A stretch of 64,000 bases of DNA from Eleusine coracana subsp. coracana (lineage: Eukaryota > Streptophyta > Magnoliopsida > Poales > Poaceae): NCBI GenBank assembly GCA_032690845.1, contig CM064434.1:8992108-9056107 (forward strand). The letters are read 5' to 3'. A program made the position numbers and the translations under genes. Below, in pieces: positions 34,441 to 46,525 of the stretch. Every line of letters begins with the position of its first letter. Positions within the stretch are counted from its first letter, which is position 1. The notes under the pieces are model-generated. The model saw only the letters and a program-made list of their open reading frames with translations. It was not told where the DNA came from and made no database searches.

Positions 34441-34577
34441 CACGGCGTACTCCGCCGGAAGGAATGACAGCACGTGGTGGAGGACGTCGTCTAGCACAGC
34501 GCCGAGGCGGTCACTTCCAGCCGCCGCGGCCCTCGAAAATCCTTACCCTTTCCGCCCTTTCTCTTCTTCGGTGGCAT
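34045..34577 (-). pseudogene. F-box/FBD-type pseudogene, copy A
   Basis: On the minus strand, after a MPPKKRK-like start (34577), a shifted frame reads the F-box core 'DDVLHHVLSFLPAEYAV', then 'CVLTRHCHHLWKST', 'EFVDHLLLLGRGSP' and 'CELSLAEFDDDD'. The following LRR-like part 'VKLWIRHILMC..LDGLTLISDHLKKL' is in yet another frame. This is the exon-1 layout of grass F-box/LRR (FBD) proteins, substrate adaptors of SCF ubiquitin ligases. A frameshift after the basic start, a stop in place of a conserved Gln before EFVD and a later frameshift inactivate it. The locus occurs in three versions: this one, 37463-37612 (N-terminal half only) and 56060-56463 (C-terminal half only). Confidence 0.75.
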
Positions 34578-34779
34578 TTCGTCGAACAGGCGGCCGGCAT
34601 CGACCCTGCAAGGCAACAACCAACACTCAGCCTGCGCAAGGTGTACGAGGGAACCTGACAAAAGAGAAGAGAATACGAAATCTTGGCTGGACATCTCGCC
34701 TTAGTTCGATGACGGTGTCGGCTCTAGGTGTGCGACAGCCAGATTGATCTCACGGAGCAGAGAGATGGGGGCGATCAAG

Positions 34780-36468
34780 TCTGGTTCGGGCTACACAACC
34801 TTTTGAACATTTGCATTAATGATTTTTTTTTCTTAAACTGCTTGTAGAAATTAGCTCCCATATGATGTATGCACCAACGACTATGCAAGTCACGCCATGA
34901 ATATGCCTCCTGAGGATCCTCTTGCAATGTCTTAATAGCAGACAAGATCCCCTTATGACGATCATGTATGATGCAAACATCAGGTGGATCACGAACTATT
35001 CCCACTTTCAGGTGCCTAAAAACCATAGCCAACTCAACTTATTCTCACCCTCTACAAATACGAACGCCACGGAAAGTATTTGATTGTTCCCATCAACTCC
35101 TATTGCAGTTAATATTTGACCTTTATACTTTCCTGTTAAGAACGTGCCATCTACACAGAGTATCGGCCGACAATGATGGAATGGCCGGATACAAGAACCC
35201 AATGAGAGAAATGCACAGTGAAATATTTGGGGTTGATCATCACCCATGTCACTCTCTTTAAATGCTATGTATGTACCAAGGTTTCTAGCCTGTAAAACTT
35301 CTAGAACACGGGACATATTGTAATATGAAGCCTCAAATGTTCCCCAATGTTTCTCTAAGGCCTTCTGCTTTGCCCTTCAAGCTTTTTGATATGTAATCTC
35401 ATACTTGAATTGTCGTAAGACAGAGCGCTAAATGTATGAACACTCCATGTCTCGCTTCTCAATAATTTTGACGAATGACTCATTAGCAATGAGTGCAACT
35501 GTGAGATTATGGTGCTTTCAACCCACAGTTTCAAGTATGCAACTATGTTCAACAACTCTAGACACCAACCAATATATCTCATGCTTTGGCCTATAAGCAT
35601 GAACATAAAAAAGGCAACCTTCATTCCTACATCTCACACTATATTTCATCGAAGACAAGTTAATAACCCGCACCTCCCTATGTGACATCACAGCCCAACG
35701 AGCCACGACGTCTTTCAATTCCAACCGATTAGGAAATACCTGATTAATATGAATGAAACTTGAACCATACTCCCAACAAGAATGATGTGTATCTGCTACA
35801 TCCATTGTAGCTTTATCACGCCGGTTCCATTCATTAGGAGCAGGATTATTGGGTTCGTCATTGTTATCATCTTCCTCCACATCTTCATCCTCATGCAATA
35901 TATCTTGCTCGTATAACCCATTATAGTCCACATTATCTAGCTCTTCAATAATTATCTCATTCACCTCTCCCGTATCAGCTTGCCCCTTAACAACCTCAGG
36001 CTCATTCATACACATATGTTGCACTACATCCACCTCCTGAGTATCATCGCTCATCCTTGTCGACATTGCATTAATTTCACTATTTTGTTCAACCACTAAT
36101 GTTGCGCAACTATCAAAATCAACATTATCTTCATAAATTTCTTTCGGACAAGCCTGCACTAGCATGATGACCTGAGCATGTCATTTCCTACACCAGTTCA
36201 ACCAACTCAACTACTTCTCCGTCCGAGATACTACCTTCAATTCCCAACATACAGGGTCAAAAGTTCGTGTCCACAAACATTGCACTTTCACGAAATAAAC
36301 TTCCGGATCTAGTTGAAAATAACGGGTCAACCACATCTGAATATTCTTCATCCTATAGGCAGCTGGGTCAGGGTGAACTACATCAACATACTGGAAACTG
36401 CTCAGATCAACACCACATCGACCCATTTTTATTTCTCCAGTCCCATAGAAAATTCTAAGACTCGTCAT
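34780..36468 (-). pseudogene. Mutator-like (MULE) transposase, truncated
   Basis: Begins 'MTSLRIFYGTGEI..GVDLSSFQYVD', the usual N-terminal region of plant MuDR-type proteins. It is followed by an acidic stretch (35850-36050), then the DNA-binding-type region 'FPNRLELKDVVARWAV' and 'YSVRCRNEGCLFYVHA'. After a stop-rich interval the MULE transposase core 'CVDGTFLTGKYKGQILTAIG' appears at about 35110-35160. A frameshift near 35020 leads to 'VCIIHDRHKGILSAIK' and 'RWCIHHMGANFYKQF'. The SWIM zinc finger and C-terminus are missing: sequence changes at about 34780 to the 5' flank of F-box copy A. It cannot be active. Confidence 0.85.
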
Positions 36469-37456
36469 GTTTCACGTCTCTGCGATCATAAAAATATATT
36501 TTTATTTCTCTAATATATTATTTTAATCAAACATTTAAATGACTACAAAAAATAACAACTCATTTTAAGCATTGTCTAAATATTGACTTCATATTCATTC
36601 TATTACAAAAATGAATCTACCTAATAAAATGAACTTACAACATACATAGATAGAATATATAATACATCCTAACTATACTATAAAATCACAATATGTTTCA
36701 CCCTAACCATAATTCATACTCATAATATATTTTAGATATACTAATAATCAAACATATTGTATTAATACTTATTACACATTTTCAAACAAAATATACATTA
36801 ATATTATGTTAAAACATATAAAATGCTACGGTTTCAACTACTATTCACCTGCCAACAACGTCGCACGCCTCCAGCGCCGTGCACGAACCTCGGTGGACCT
36901 CGGACGCCGCCACATGCGAGCTCACATCGAACTTCGACGCTGCCAGCCGCGAGCTCACGTGGAGCTCGGACGCCACCGGCCGCAAGCTCGATGGAGTTCA
37001 CGTCAGCTCATGCCGGCCGTGACCACCATCAATGCCGGCCACCTCTCGACCTCTAGCGCAATGCTAGTCAGAGAGCGACATGGCGTGAGACAAAACGAGA
37101 GAGAGCGAGCGCGCGAGAGCATCGGGCTGAAGAAGAAGGCTCGTTTTTTAATGCCGGACGTTCGACTAAAGTAATCGAACAACGGGCGTGCGACAAGTCC
37201 AGAGTTTTTAGATTCCCAGCGCGCGACAAATTATTTCCAAATGCTGGCCGTGCGAAATGACTCTCGTGACCCAAACAGTGATCCTCGAACCACGAGCGTG
37301 CGACCGGCGATAGATTTCGAATGGCCAGCATTCAAAGTTGCCTTTTCGAATACCGGGAGCACGAAAGTCCCATTTCCGAGCGCCCATCATTTTTGTAGTT
37401 TTACGTATCTCTGTATTATTTTTATAATTGGCAAATAAAATAATATTATTTAAAAA
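36469..37456 (-). mobile_element. Upstream part and probable end of the MULE
   Basis: An AT-rich leader (36470-36800) is followed by GC-rich sequence (36830-37100) with 'gagctc' repeats, and subterminal-looking repeats 'ccgtgcga'/'gcgtgcgac' (37180-37300). It ends in an AT-rich block (37430-37456) whose reverse complement starts GAATTTTTTTAAATAATA. The same block in the opposite orientation begins at 56464. In both places it abuts the same F-box codon region. Confidence 0.5.
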
Positions 37457-37462
37457 AATTCA

Positions 37463-37612
37463 TGCACTTCCACACAGCGTATTCCGCCGGAAGGAAAGAC
37501 AGCACGTGGTAGAGGACGTCGTCTGGCACAGCGCCGAGGCGGTCACTTCCAGCCGCCGCCGCCGCCCTCGAAGAGGCTTACCCTTTCTGCCCTTTCTCTT
37601 CTTCTATGGCAT
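37463..37612 (-). pseudogene. F-box pseudogene, N-terminal half (copy B)
   Basis: Minus strand from an ATG at 37612 that is immediately followed by a stop. A shifted frame then encodes 'DDVLYHVLSFLPAEYAVWKC' and stops abruptly at 'atgcacttcc', next to the MULE-like end. It matches copy A base for base over most of 34440-34770, including the upstream 5' flank (37613-37805). The C-terminal half that should follow is not here but at 56060-56463. Confidence 0.72.
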
Positions 37613-37884
37613 TTCGAACAAGCGGCCAACGTCGACCCTGCAAGGCAACAACCAACACTCAGCATGAGCAAGATATACGAGGGAACCTGATGAAAGAGAA
37701 GAGAATACGAAATCTTGGCTGGACATCTCGCCTTAGTTCGATGACGACGGCGGTTCCGGGTGTCTGCACAACCAGATCAATCTCGCGGAGCAGAGAGACC
37801 GGGCGATGAAGTTGGGTGAGAGACACAAGTCCGGACGGGAACTTCTTGAGATCTTTCTTCTTCTCTTTTGTTTTGAAACAATTA

Positions 37885-38250
37885 GACCAGTTTTAATGTA
37901 TAGTTTTATCTTATATTTTTTAAGAGTGCCATATTAGATTTGAAGATTTAGTTTGATGTATGAAATAGTCTCTCTCAATGCATAGTTTTATCTCACAATT
38001 TTATATATAAGTTATAGTATTAAATTAACATCTATTTATTATATTAGGATTGATCAAAATATGTTGGGATAAAACTCTATATTCTCAGTGGGAGTTTTAA
38101 TGAAGTTTCATACCTATGGAATAGTATCAAATGAGTTTCATAGGGATGAAACTCATTTACCCAGTTTCATATTAATTGCTACGTTACGTTATCTTTTTTT
38201 ACTTATGTGGCATTTTATTTAACGCTGATAAAACCCCACTGAGACTAGCC
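37885..38250. mobile_element. Tourist-like MITE (366 bp)
   Basis: Ends GACCAGTTTTAATG and (reverse complement of the right) GGCTAGTCTCAGTG, with TTA on both sides (37882-37884, 38251-38253). The 'agttttatc'/'gtttcat' phrases inside are repeated. The TIR match is imperfect. Confidence 0.6.
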
Positions 38251-38253
38251 TTA

Positions 38254-39600
38254 CAATTGGTTTCTACATACAAATACAGAGGTGCATATTAGTTGAAACT
38301 TAAAAGTGGTGCAAAAGGTGGAAAATGGAAAAATTGGCAAAAACCAGTAGTTACCATTTATCATAGATACTTGTACTTTTACGAGTATTATACATGCACT
38401 CAAAATAGTAGACGTTGTGGCAGACCATACAGTGTGTTACGGTGGGATCAACGGCCGGATTACAGTTGCTGCTTCTTCCGTTAAACAGTGGAATATCCGA
38501 TACAGAGAGGCTGTTACTTGCACGTCCTTCATCCTTCTCCGGTATAGGCCCCTTCGCGTGCGTCCAAAACGTTCGAACAAGCACATTTTACAATTTGGCT
38601 GCAAAAGAGAAGTCCACAATAATTCGTTAGCTGATTCAGTGAAACAACACAAAGTTGCTGATTTTACTCACCGCGATGGTTTTCTTTTCACGGAGCCCAA
38701 AACCTAACAGCGTCCTGTATTTTATTTTTTTATATATATTAAGTAGTATTTGAATTTCAAATTATTTACGTGAAAGGCATTTTTGCATAACCTCAACCAT
38801 CCTAACGATACTACTTTTTTTAGAACATGGGTCACCCATTTTTTTTAATGAAAATAGAAATTCGTTGATATTGCAGCAGATTATATCCACGGATTATAAA
38901 ATCATCAAAGTGGTGTGGTACCTCATGAATACCTTATATGGAATATTAATGTTCTGCTGAAAATTAAGATTTGAGTGAATTTCTTCAGTGCCATTAAAAT
39001 TTTACTCAGTTCTCTTCATGCCATGAAAAACGTCAAAGTTCCATCTGTGCCATCCATTAAAATTTTCATGCCTTGTATGCCACTACCGCCAATCAGCGGC
39101 AATTCTTAACGTTTTTCTATATTCACTGACTCTAAAACAAATAATTTTCTTACTCTGAAATTTATGAAATTTTTAAATACATAACACATGAGGAACATTT
39201 TTTTATTGTTGGAAAATATTTTTATTCTATGATATTCTTGAATTTGAAATTGATGAACCTAACTAAGCATTAAGGTTTCTTAAATTATTAGTGCCGGCGC
39301 TTAACATTTACCTATTTTTTGGTTGAAAGAAGTACTTCCTGTGCAGCAGATTTTTTTGTATTTTCTTATACAAATGTATATTTTTGTATCATAAAAGAAA
39401 TTATACAAATGTACAAAAGTTTTGTCCCCTTTGTTTGAACCAAGTAATGAAATCGAGCGATCCATGTCCCGCACCCTCTTTAAGAAGGGTATCGACTTGT
39501 TGCGGGGGTCGATACCCTATTTCTCTGCCAGAATTGTTGAGTAAATTCTTTGTACAAACGAAAAGAAGATCGAGATAGGTTAGATACAAATTATTGACCA
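38254..39600. other. Unassigned intergenic sequence
   Basis: No recognised gene. It contains a perfect 10-bp inverted repeat GGGTATCGAC..GTCGATACCC (39487-39518, 12-base loop). Confidence 0.4.
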
Positions 39601-39639
39601 GCTGCTATAAATAACTGAGAACTAGTTGGGAGAGAACTT

Positions 39640-42426
39640 ACTATATGTACGATTCCACTTCGGAAAGGTTGGTCAACAAATATATCATGATAGTGCGGAA
39701 CTCTGCGTGTTGCAAGTTCTTAGCAGTCCCGCCACTTGCAATACCGAGTTGCCCTACGAAGAGGCTGAGGGTCAATTCATTTTTGTTGGCATTGTAACGA
39801 GGGGGTGGATTATGCACGCTTGGAAGGGTGTCAACATAGTATTTTATTGTGAAGTTTGACACCTCCTCAGTACAGTATGGCTCTGCAATGGAAGCTTCAA
39901 TTTTGCACTTGTTTTCACATTTCCTTCGAAGAACCTTTTGTTGTCTCTAAATTGAATAACACCAACGACCATGCACAGGTCTAGACATTCGTGCCTCATA
40001 TAGGAGGTGCACAATCATATGCTCCATCACATTGGAAAAATCAGGAGGAAAGCTCTTCTCCAACTTACAAATCAGCACACGAGCCATTTTTTCCTATTTT
40101 TTAACCATAGTCCACGATAACTCCTTTGCGTAAATGGTGCGGAAGAAATAGCTTGACTTTGCTAGCACTAGCCACACATGATCAGGAAGGTAGCCTCGAA
40201 CCATTACCGCAAGAAGCCGCTCAATCCATATGTGGCAGTCATGACTCTTGAGCCCATTGATCTGCATAGTAGTTAAGTTCACCTACCCCCCCCCCCCTCC
40301 CCTCCTCAGATTCGCTACATATCCATCAGGGAACGTTAAAGTTTGGATCCATTTTAGTACCTCTTTCCTTGGTTCCTCTTCAGTACAAAATCGGTTGGAG
40401 GCTTTTTCCATCTCTTGTTGTCTTTGGGAGGTGGAATGTCAAGCTTTGGTCTATTATATAACCTAGATTGATCCACTCTAGCCTCAACATTGTCCTTTGT
40501 CTTATCAGGAATGTCCATGATTATACACCAGGAAGTCTGGGCGACGTTCATTTTAATGTGCATCATATCAAGTACATGTGGAAGAAGAATGTGCTTCATG
40601 TATGAGAGCCTCCACAAGCCCGAGATCTGAGTCCAGGCATGATCAACACCATATCCCACAAAACCACAACCTTCCACATTTGCTTGGAGCGAATCTAACC
40701 ATTCACTAATAGCGTCACATGTCCACATCTACCGTGGGGGGGGGGGGTCCTCAACCACAACATCTTTTGTAAAGTTCTTTACGTCCCTTCTGTATGGATG
40801 GTTCATAGGCAGAAATTGTCGGTGTTTGTCGAACAAACAATATTTACCACCCTTCGTCAGCTAGAAGAACTAGCCTATTGGGCATGGGAACTTCGCATGG
40901 ACACACCAGCCACTAAATGTCCATATGCTGGATGGTCATGCATAAAGTACATGTACCACACTATCATTTTGAAGTTTGTTTTTGTAGCTCGACCGTATGT
41001 CCATATCCCAACATTCAAGGCATGGAGCAAATCATCAATCAGAGGAGCCATGTACACGCTCATATTATTCCCAATATTTCCTGGAATTTTCAACGACAAA
41101 AATATGTTCTATCATTGAAACATAACTCCGGGAGGGAGATTGATAGGGATAACGAACACGGTCCAACAAGTGCATGGGCAGAGGACATTCTGTACAGATT
41201 GAACCCATCTGTCGCCAATGCAACATGTACATTATGAGCTTCCATGGCTTGATCAGGATACTTGCCGTCAAAATACTTCCATAACTCAGCATCGGCTGGA
41301 TGTACCATTTTCTCAGGACGGTATCGTTTGCCTTCTTTGTGCCATATCATCTGCTTTGTCGTGTCCTTGGTCATGTAAAGTCATTGGATCCTCGGTATGA
41401 AGGGAAGGTACCATAGGATTTTTATAGGGATCTTGAGCTGCCTCTTATGACCATCACCAGAGTCTACCTCCATGTACCTAGAGGACTCAAATTTACGACA
41501 GTACTTTGCGTTCACGTGTTCTTTCCTAAACAACACGCATCCCTTAGGACAGACATGCTCGTATGGCATTTTAAGTGCATGAAGGAGCATCTGTGACTCA
41601 TACATGTTGTGTGGTAGATTGTGACCACCCAGAAGTAGGCTGCCAATAACTGTCAACATGTTATCAAAGCCATCTCGACTGATGCCAAGCTGGGATTTCA
41701 ACGTCATAATGCGCCCGATGGCATCTAGCTGAGAAACATTAGTATGGTCATGAATTGGTTTCTGTGCAAAAGACAACATGTTGTAATAGACCTTTGCAGT
41801 AGGCTCTGGTGGCTCCTCCCCACCATGACTAGGCCATTCATCAAAATGTGCTTGATGAAAGTCATTTAACATGTCTTCACACCCTCCATCAGCATCATAA
41901 TCATTGTTGTGTTGCCTCACGACCTCGTCTCTCGCACGATGTGCTTCTCCATGGCATATCCACCGGGTGTAGTTTGCCGCAAACCTGTTGATGCAAATGT
42001 GTTGACCCATTTTCAACTTTGTTTGAAACATCTTGTTTTCACACTTGCTACAGAGACACTTTGCTTTACTCTGTCCTGATTCAAATGCCTTCTTCAAGAA
42101 ATGAATTATGTGGTGTAGTCACATTTACCCTGCCAGTCTTTGCCTTACTCTGTCCTGATTCAAATGCCTTCTTCAAAAAATGAATTATGTGGTGTAGTCA
42201 CATTTACCCTGCCAGTCTGTGTACATCCAGTATTGGTCATCCATCCTTTAACATAGCACTCGGTGTTAAAAAAATTAATTGCATCTACACAATGCCTATC
42301 ATAGTCTACTAGGTGAGGATAGGTCCTAATCCCACCAAAGGATGTGTAGATGGGTTTAGTTTTCATGCTCTGCTCCAATCTGAGATAGAATTTTGTCAGC
42401 TCCTCCCCGTTGTTCTCCAAATACAC
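39640..42426 (-). pseudogene. CACTA TNP2-type transposase, decayed
   Basis: Minus-strand pieces follow the En/Spm TNP2 order. 42426-41381 contains the N-terminal part with 'CLCSKCENK', 'HICINRFAANYTRWICHGE' and 'YEHVCPKGCVLFRKEH'. 41374-40875 is the transposase core region ('HPADAELWKYFDGKYP', 'ALATDGFNLYRM', 'IPGNIGNNMSVYMAPLIDDL'). 40728-40354 has 'LPHVLDMMHIKMNVAQT' and 'KTKDNVEARVD'. 40282-40094 has 'INGLKSHDCHIWIERLL' and 'VRGYLPDHVW'. Near 39640-39760 lies the downstream part ('AEFRTIMIYLLTNLSEVESY'). Frames change repeatedly, and a 79-bp tandem duplication (42059-42216) breaks the N-terminal part. It would have catalysed cut-and-paste transposition from CACTA ends such as the one at 44828. 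Confidence 0.85.
42059..42216. repeat. 79-bp tandem duplication inside the transposase
   Basis: The stretch containing 'ctctgtcctgattcaaatgc' and 'gtggtgtagtcacatttacc' occurs twice, offset by 79 bases (for example 'ctgtcctgat' at 42071 and 42150), with only two or three differences. Because 79 is not a multiple of three it shifts the transposase frame. Confidence 0.9.
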
Positions 42427-44828
42427 GTTCTAGCAAGGAGATTGTGTATCCGGAGAACAACAGGGATGTGATGTCAAAATTCTGTCTTGGACCAGAGCAG
42501 AGCATAAAAACTAAACCGATCTACATATCCTCGGGCTGTCCAAATAATGTGGACATACGGTTATAGATACGCAAACATATGCATATTTCCAAATGTATCT
42601 CTTTTGAGTGGGAGATGCCTAACTAGGTTACGAGACCTATAAACATGATATGAAAGGAGGGATCTTGTATGTCTCACCTTCCTACTCTGCAAATTGATGA
42701 GCCAACGACGGAGCCTCCCTCTGCAAGAAAATAAATAACATATTAGTGATGGCGAAAAAATTTGCCAGCACCTCCGCATGAAATTATGGTTTCCAAAACC
42801 TGAAACAAAACAACGACACAATGGCCGGAAACCACATCCAATTTTGCTATTCCAAGTAAAATACCCAAACATAGAAAAGGCAAATTGATCTTCTATCTAC
42901 ATCCAATTCACAGGTGCTAAATGAAAAAGGAGTTGTAGTTTCCCCGAAATCTTGCAACTAACCTAACAATAATTTAACTATTTCCTGAACTAATCTAGGA
43001 ATAAATCTAACTAAATTAACCTAACACTACCTCTAAACTAACAAGTATTCATGTAAAATTAATTAAAAATAGCTAACACTGATCACTCAAGGGAGATGAG
43101 GGAGCAAGGTGCAGAAGGGAGGGAGCAAGGGAGCGAGGCGCGGAAGGAGGAAGGGGCGATGGTAGCGGTGGTGCTGGAGAGCGCCACGGCCAAAGGGAGG
43201 GAGAACAGGCAGGGGTGAGGTGAGGAGGGGGGCGGGCATAGGGCGCAAGGCGGGAGGGCGGTGCGGTGCAGGGCAAGAGGGGAGAGGGCGTGGCGCAGGG
43301 CGGGAGGCAGCAGCGCTGAGAGTAGAGGGGCGCGATACGGTGCAGGGCGTGGGGTGCGGCCGTGGGGAGGCGCAGGGCAAGGGAAGAGAGGAGGGCGAGG
43401 GAAGAGAGGCGGGGCAGGGCAGCTTCGGGGTGGAGGGCAGCGACACGGGGCATCGGGGCGGCACGACGTCAACAGCGGGGCAGTGTACACAAAGAGCGAT
43501 ATTGAGGATTTTTTTTTTCGAAGAGTGAGGGGGAAGAGAACAGCTAAGTTCCGAAAAGACATTCGTCATGTGCCCCGGATCTAGGCACACAGCAAAACCA
43601 TTCTTTGTCGTGTGCCAGATCTGTGGCACACGACATATAGGAACTTTGTGTGTGCCATGTCTGCTGGCACACGGCAATAAGGATTATATATTATATTTCT
43701 ATGTATATTTTTTCTCATTCAATGTTCTAAATTTTTTTTAGAACCCAAATAAGACATCAACCAAATGAATAAAAAGTTGGCATACACAAAATTCTATTAT
43801 TTTATGCACTTTTAGATAAAATTCTTCTCTCCAAATTAATATGATATAGTTACAATTAATTGATCAAAATTATCATACCATTCTGTGTTGTCTATTGTGT
43901 ATATAAAAAGTACTGAATTAAAATTCTAATTCGAATGTTATTGCATCTACGAACCTAACCACATCTTCTCTATTCTTTATAGAACTTCTTCGGGAACATT
44001 CCATTTATAAGCGTATGAGTCATACGTGACAACTTATGGAAAACCATCTCAACTATTTATCATATCAAACATTTATGATAAAAGGAGATATGGACAAATC
44101 TCATGATTTTTCGACGTCATTTGAATTTTATATAATTTAAATACTACTCGACATGACGTTCAAAATAATGTTTCGTGAATACGATTTTCAAAATTTTGTT
44201 TCAACAACTGCAAAATGCCTTATTCTAACCTCAACATCATGAACATCATTTTTTATTTATTTTATTCTATTATTTTATGCACTTGCAGTTCAAATTTAAC
44301 TTAGACCAAAAATTCTTTTGATAGATATAAATTTTGCCAACATTGTAAACAGTGGGGAAAATGCCCCAAATTGGAACATAGGGTACCAGGGAATAAGAGT
44401 TGACTAGAGAAAAAGTTTGAGATGAATTGGAGAAGTTTTTTTTTTCCTTATTTGCCGTGTGCCATAATTTAGCACACGGCAAATAGAGGTCTTTGCCGTG
44501 TGCTTGGAGGAGGGCACACAGCAAAGCTTGGGTTCTGCCGTGTGCCACCACCCTGGCCCATGGCAACACTAATGGGCGGCTGCTGGCATGGTGCTCAGCC
44601 TGACGGATAGGGTGTCGCCATGTGTCGGGGTGCCGGGCACACGTCAAACCTATTCTTTGATGTGTGCCACTATGGGGGCTCACCCGACAAACAGCTGTTT
44701 TGTCGTGTGTGTCCTCTTCGTCGTAAGTCCTTGCAAAGGCACAAGGCAGAGAACCTTTTTGCGGTGTGCGCGATAAAAAACACATGGCGAAGAATGCGGC
44801 ACATGGCATATTTCAATTTCCGGTAGTG
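42427..44828 (-). mobile_element. 5' part and terminus of the autonomous-type CACTA
   Basis: The end at 44828 reads TTTCCGGTAGTG on the plus strand (CACTACCGGAAA on the minus strand). Subterminal repeats of the 'TTTGCCGTGTGCC' / 'GGCACACGGCAAA' type fill 44450-44800 and recur at 43560-43680. Between them is AT-rich sequence. At 43085-43460 is a long purine-rich (GA) tract that generates spurious open frames. The transposase starts about 2.4 kb inside this end on the minus strand. I could not find the partner terminus below 39.6 kb. Confidence 0.75.
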
Positions 44829-44866
44829 GTACATGGATTTAGCAGCATATATATGACCTCTCAACA

Positions 44867-45517
44867 ATGTCTTTTTTTACATAATGGAAAATAAGACTTC
44901 CGGCCCTCCCCTAGAAGACGATAGAGCCCAGGTTTACATCATTACTAGCACAACAAGCACTTCACCCAGAACACGCTCTCGAGGTATGACATGGTAAAAG
45001 AAAAGGAACACCAATAAAGTTTGAATTATAACATTTATTAGATAGCAATTCTATTATTAAATCTCCATCCATAGTTGCTAAAGACCTGCATGACCATCAT
45101 CTCCAAAGCGCGACATACATCCATCAACATTTTTTTGTCTTCCTCATGCTTCTTCTACTTCACCCAGAAGCGGAGCTAATGTGTTCCCCTATACAGGACC
45201 TGCATATACGTTTTTATAGGCGATTTGTCAAAAACAATATCATTCCTACTAAGCTATATAGCCCAACAAAGAGCAGAAGCGCCCACTAATATCAGCTTTT
45301 TTGTTCTTGAATTAATCCTAAGTAACAAATCTTTAAGAATAGTAAAATTAAATTGCACTGCTCTCCATATGAACTTACCATAATGACAATAAAAAAAGAG
45401 GTGTTGGATCGTTTCATTCTTGGTGCAAAACAGGCAACATTTATGACCATTCCAATTACTCCTAGCAAGGTTATCCCGTGTCAAAACCATCTGTTTTTTA
45501 AATACCACATGTATCAT
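44867..45517 (-). pseudogene. LINE 3' end with zf-RVT domain
   Basis: Minus strand 45517-45254 reads 'MIHVVFKKQMVLTRDNLARS' and then a Cys pair (CLFC) followed by 'ETIQHLFFYCHYGKFIWRAV', the zinc-binding region that follows plant LINE reverse transcriptases. Downstream in another frame a 'MQVFSNYGWRF'-like end is readable near 45060. A T-run at 44872-44878 may be the poly(A) tail. The RT itself is absent, so this is a 5'-truncated copy. Confidence 0.7.
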
Positions 45518-45519
45518 TA

Positions 45520-46490
45520 AATGATGAAAAATTGAAAATGATACTTATTGTTGGCATATACAACAAAATGGTATCTTTTCGGTTCAATCCATGTATCACG
45601 CATTGATTTATGATAGTAATGTGACTAGATGCAAGAAGTTGTGGAATTTAAAACTTCCACTAACCATGAAACTCAATCCTGCAGCAAGAGCGAAACCATC
45701 CTGGCCGAGAAGACCAGAAAATGTACCCATGTGGAGCCAGGCATGTCAGGCTGGCCGAGCATTGACACGACGTCTTGTGAGCCCCTGTATCAGCGCCGAG
45801 GAGCAGCAAGCGGGTGATGTGGGCCACAGACAGGCCGACATTGTCATGGTGCACGGCGCGCTGGCGGATGAAGAGGTTGCAAGCCATGTGGCAGTGCAAC
45901 GATGAGCACACCGCAGAAGTACCAAGTCCGGTCCACCCCTGCCGAATAATAAGGCCGAACTGCCGCCTCCAACATCAGCTTGGCAGCAAGGACCATGTTT
46001 CTATTCGCTGCTAACGCCCAGTGAACAACATGTGGTAGCGTGCAACGCCCGGACGACGCCAAAAAGCTCTGTAGGAGCTTGACCGAGGTATCCAGCACAA
46101 AAACCATATTCATGTCCGATCTATTGATCAAGCACCATACTACAATAAGACCGAACTGCCGCCAACAAAATCTCCCTCTTTAACACTATGGATCTATGTG
46201 TCATTAATAAGGATATAATAGTAGTATCCTAGTCTACGATTGGGATGTGTCTCCCTACATATATAACCCATTGGGTCTATTATCTATTATATCAATGCAA
46301 TTCGTCATCTATTTTAACACTCCGGAATGCCCAATTACACGGCTAGTCCGAACCTTTGTGCACCGCTGAAACAAACTCTTCTAACCAAATTAAGGAAGGA
46401 GCTCCATGCAGAGATATGCATAGAATGAAGAGATCGGTCGGAGAGAAATAGAGAAACACATAGAGCAAAACGAATTATTCTTCTCATATT
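45520..46490. other. Unassigned region with non-diagnostic open frames
   Basis: Minus-strand open stretches (46131-45844 and 45911-45660) contain Ala/Leu-rich sequence that I cannot assign. A ~19-bp phrase 'aataagRccgaactgccgcc' occurs twice (about 45950 and 46146). The last part (46200-46320) resembles an LTR tail ('acatatataacccattggg'), not confirmed. Confidence 0.35.
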
Positions 46491-46525
46491 AATTGTTAAC
46501 AAAATACAAGTTGCTCAGTCAGGCA

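Noticed and set aside
39071..39090. CACTACCGCC as the missing left end of the CACTA element
   Set aside because: Only the first eight bases match the 44828 terminus, the flanking trinucleotide (tgc) does not match gta on the other side, and there are no subterminal repeats beside it.
43073..43677. Pro/Ser/Leu-rich minus-strand frames up to 196 codons
   Set aside because: They are the complement of a purine-rich tract and are open in all three frames.
45660..46131. Minus-strand frames as another host gene
   Set aside because: Ala/Leu-rich but with overlapping frames and no motif I can name; left as unassigned.
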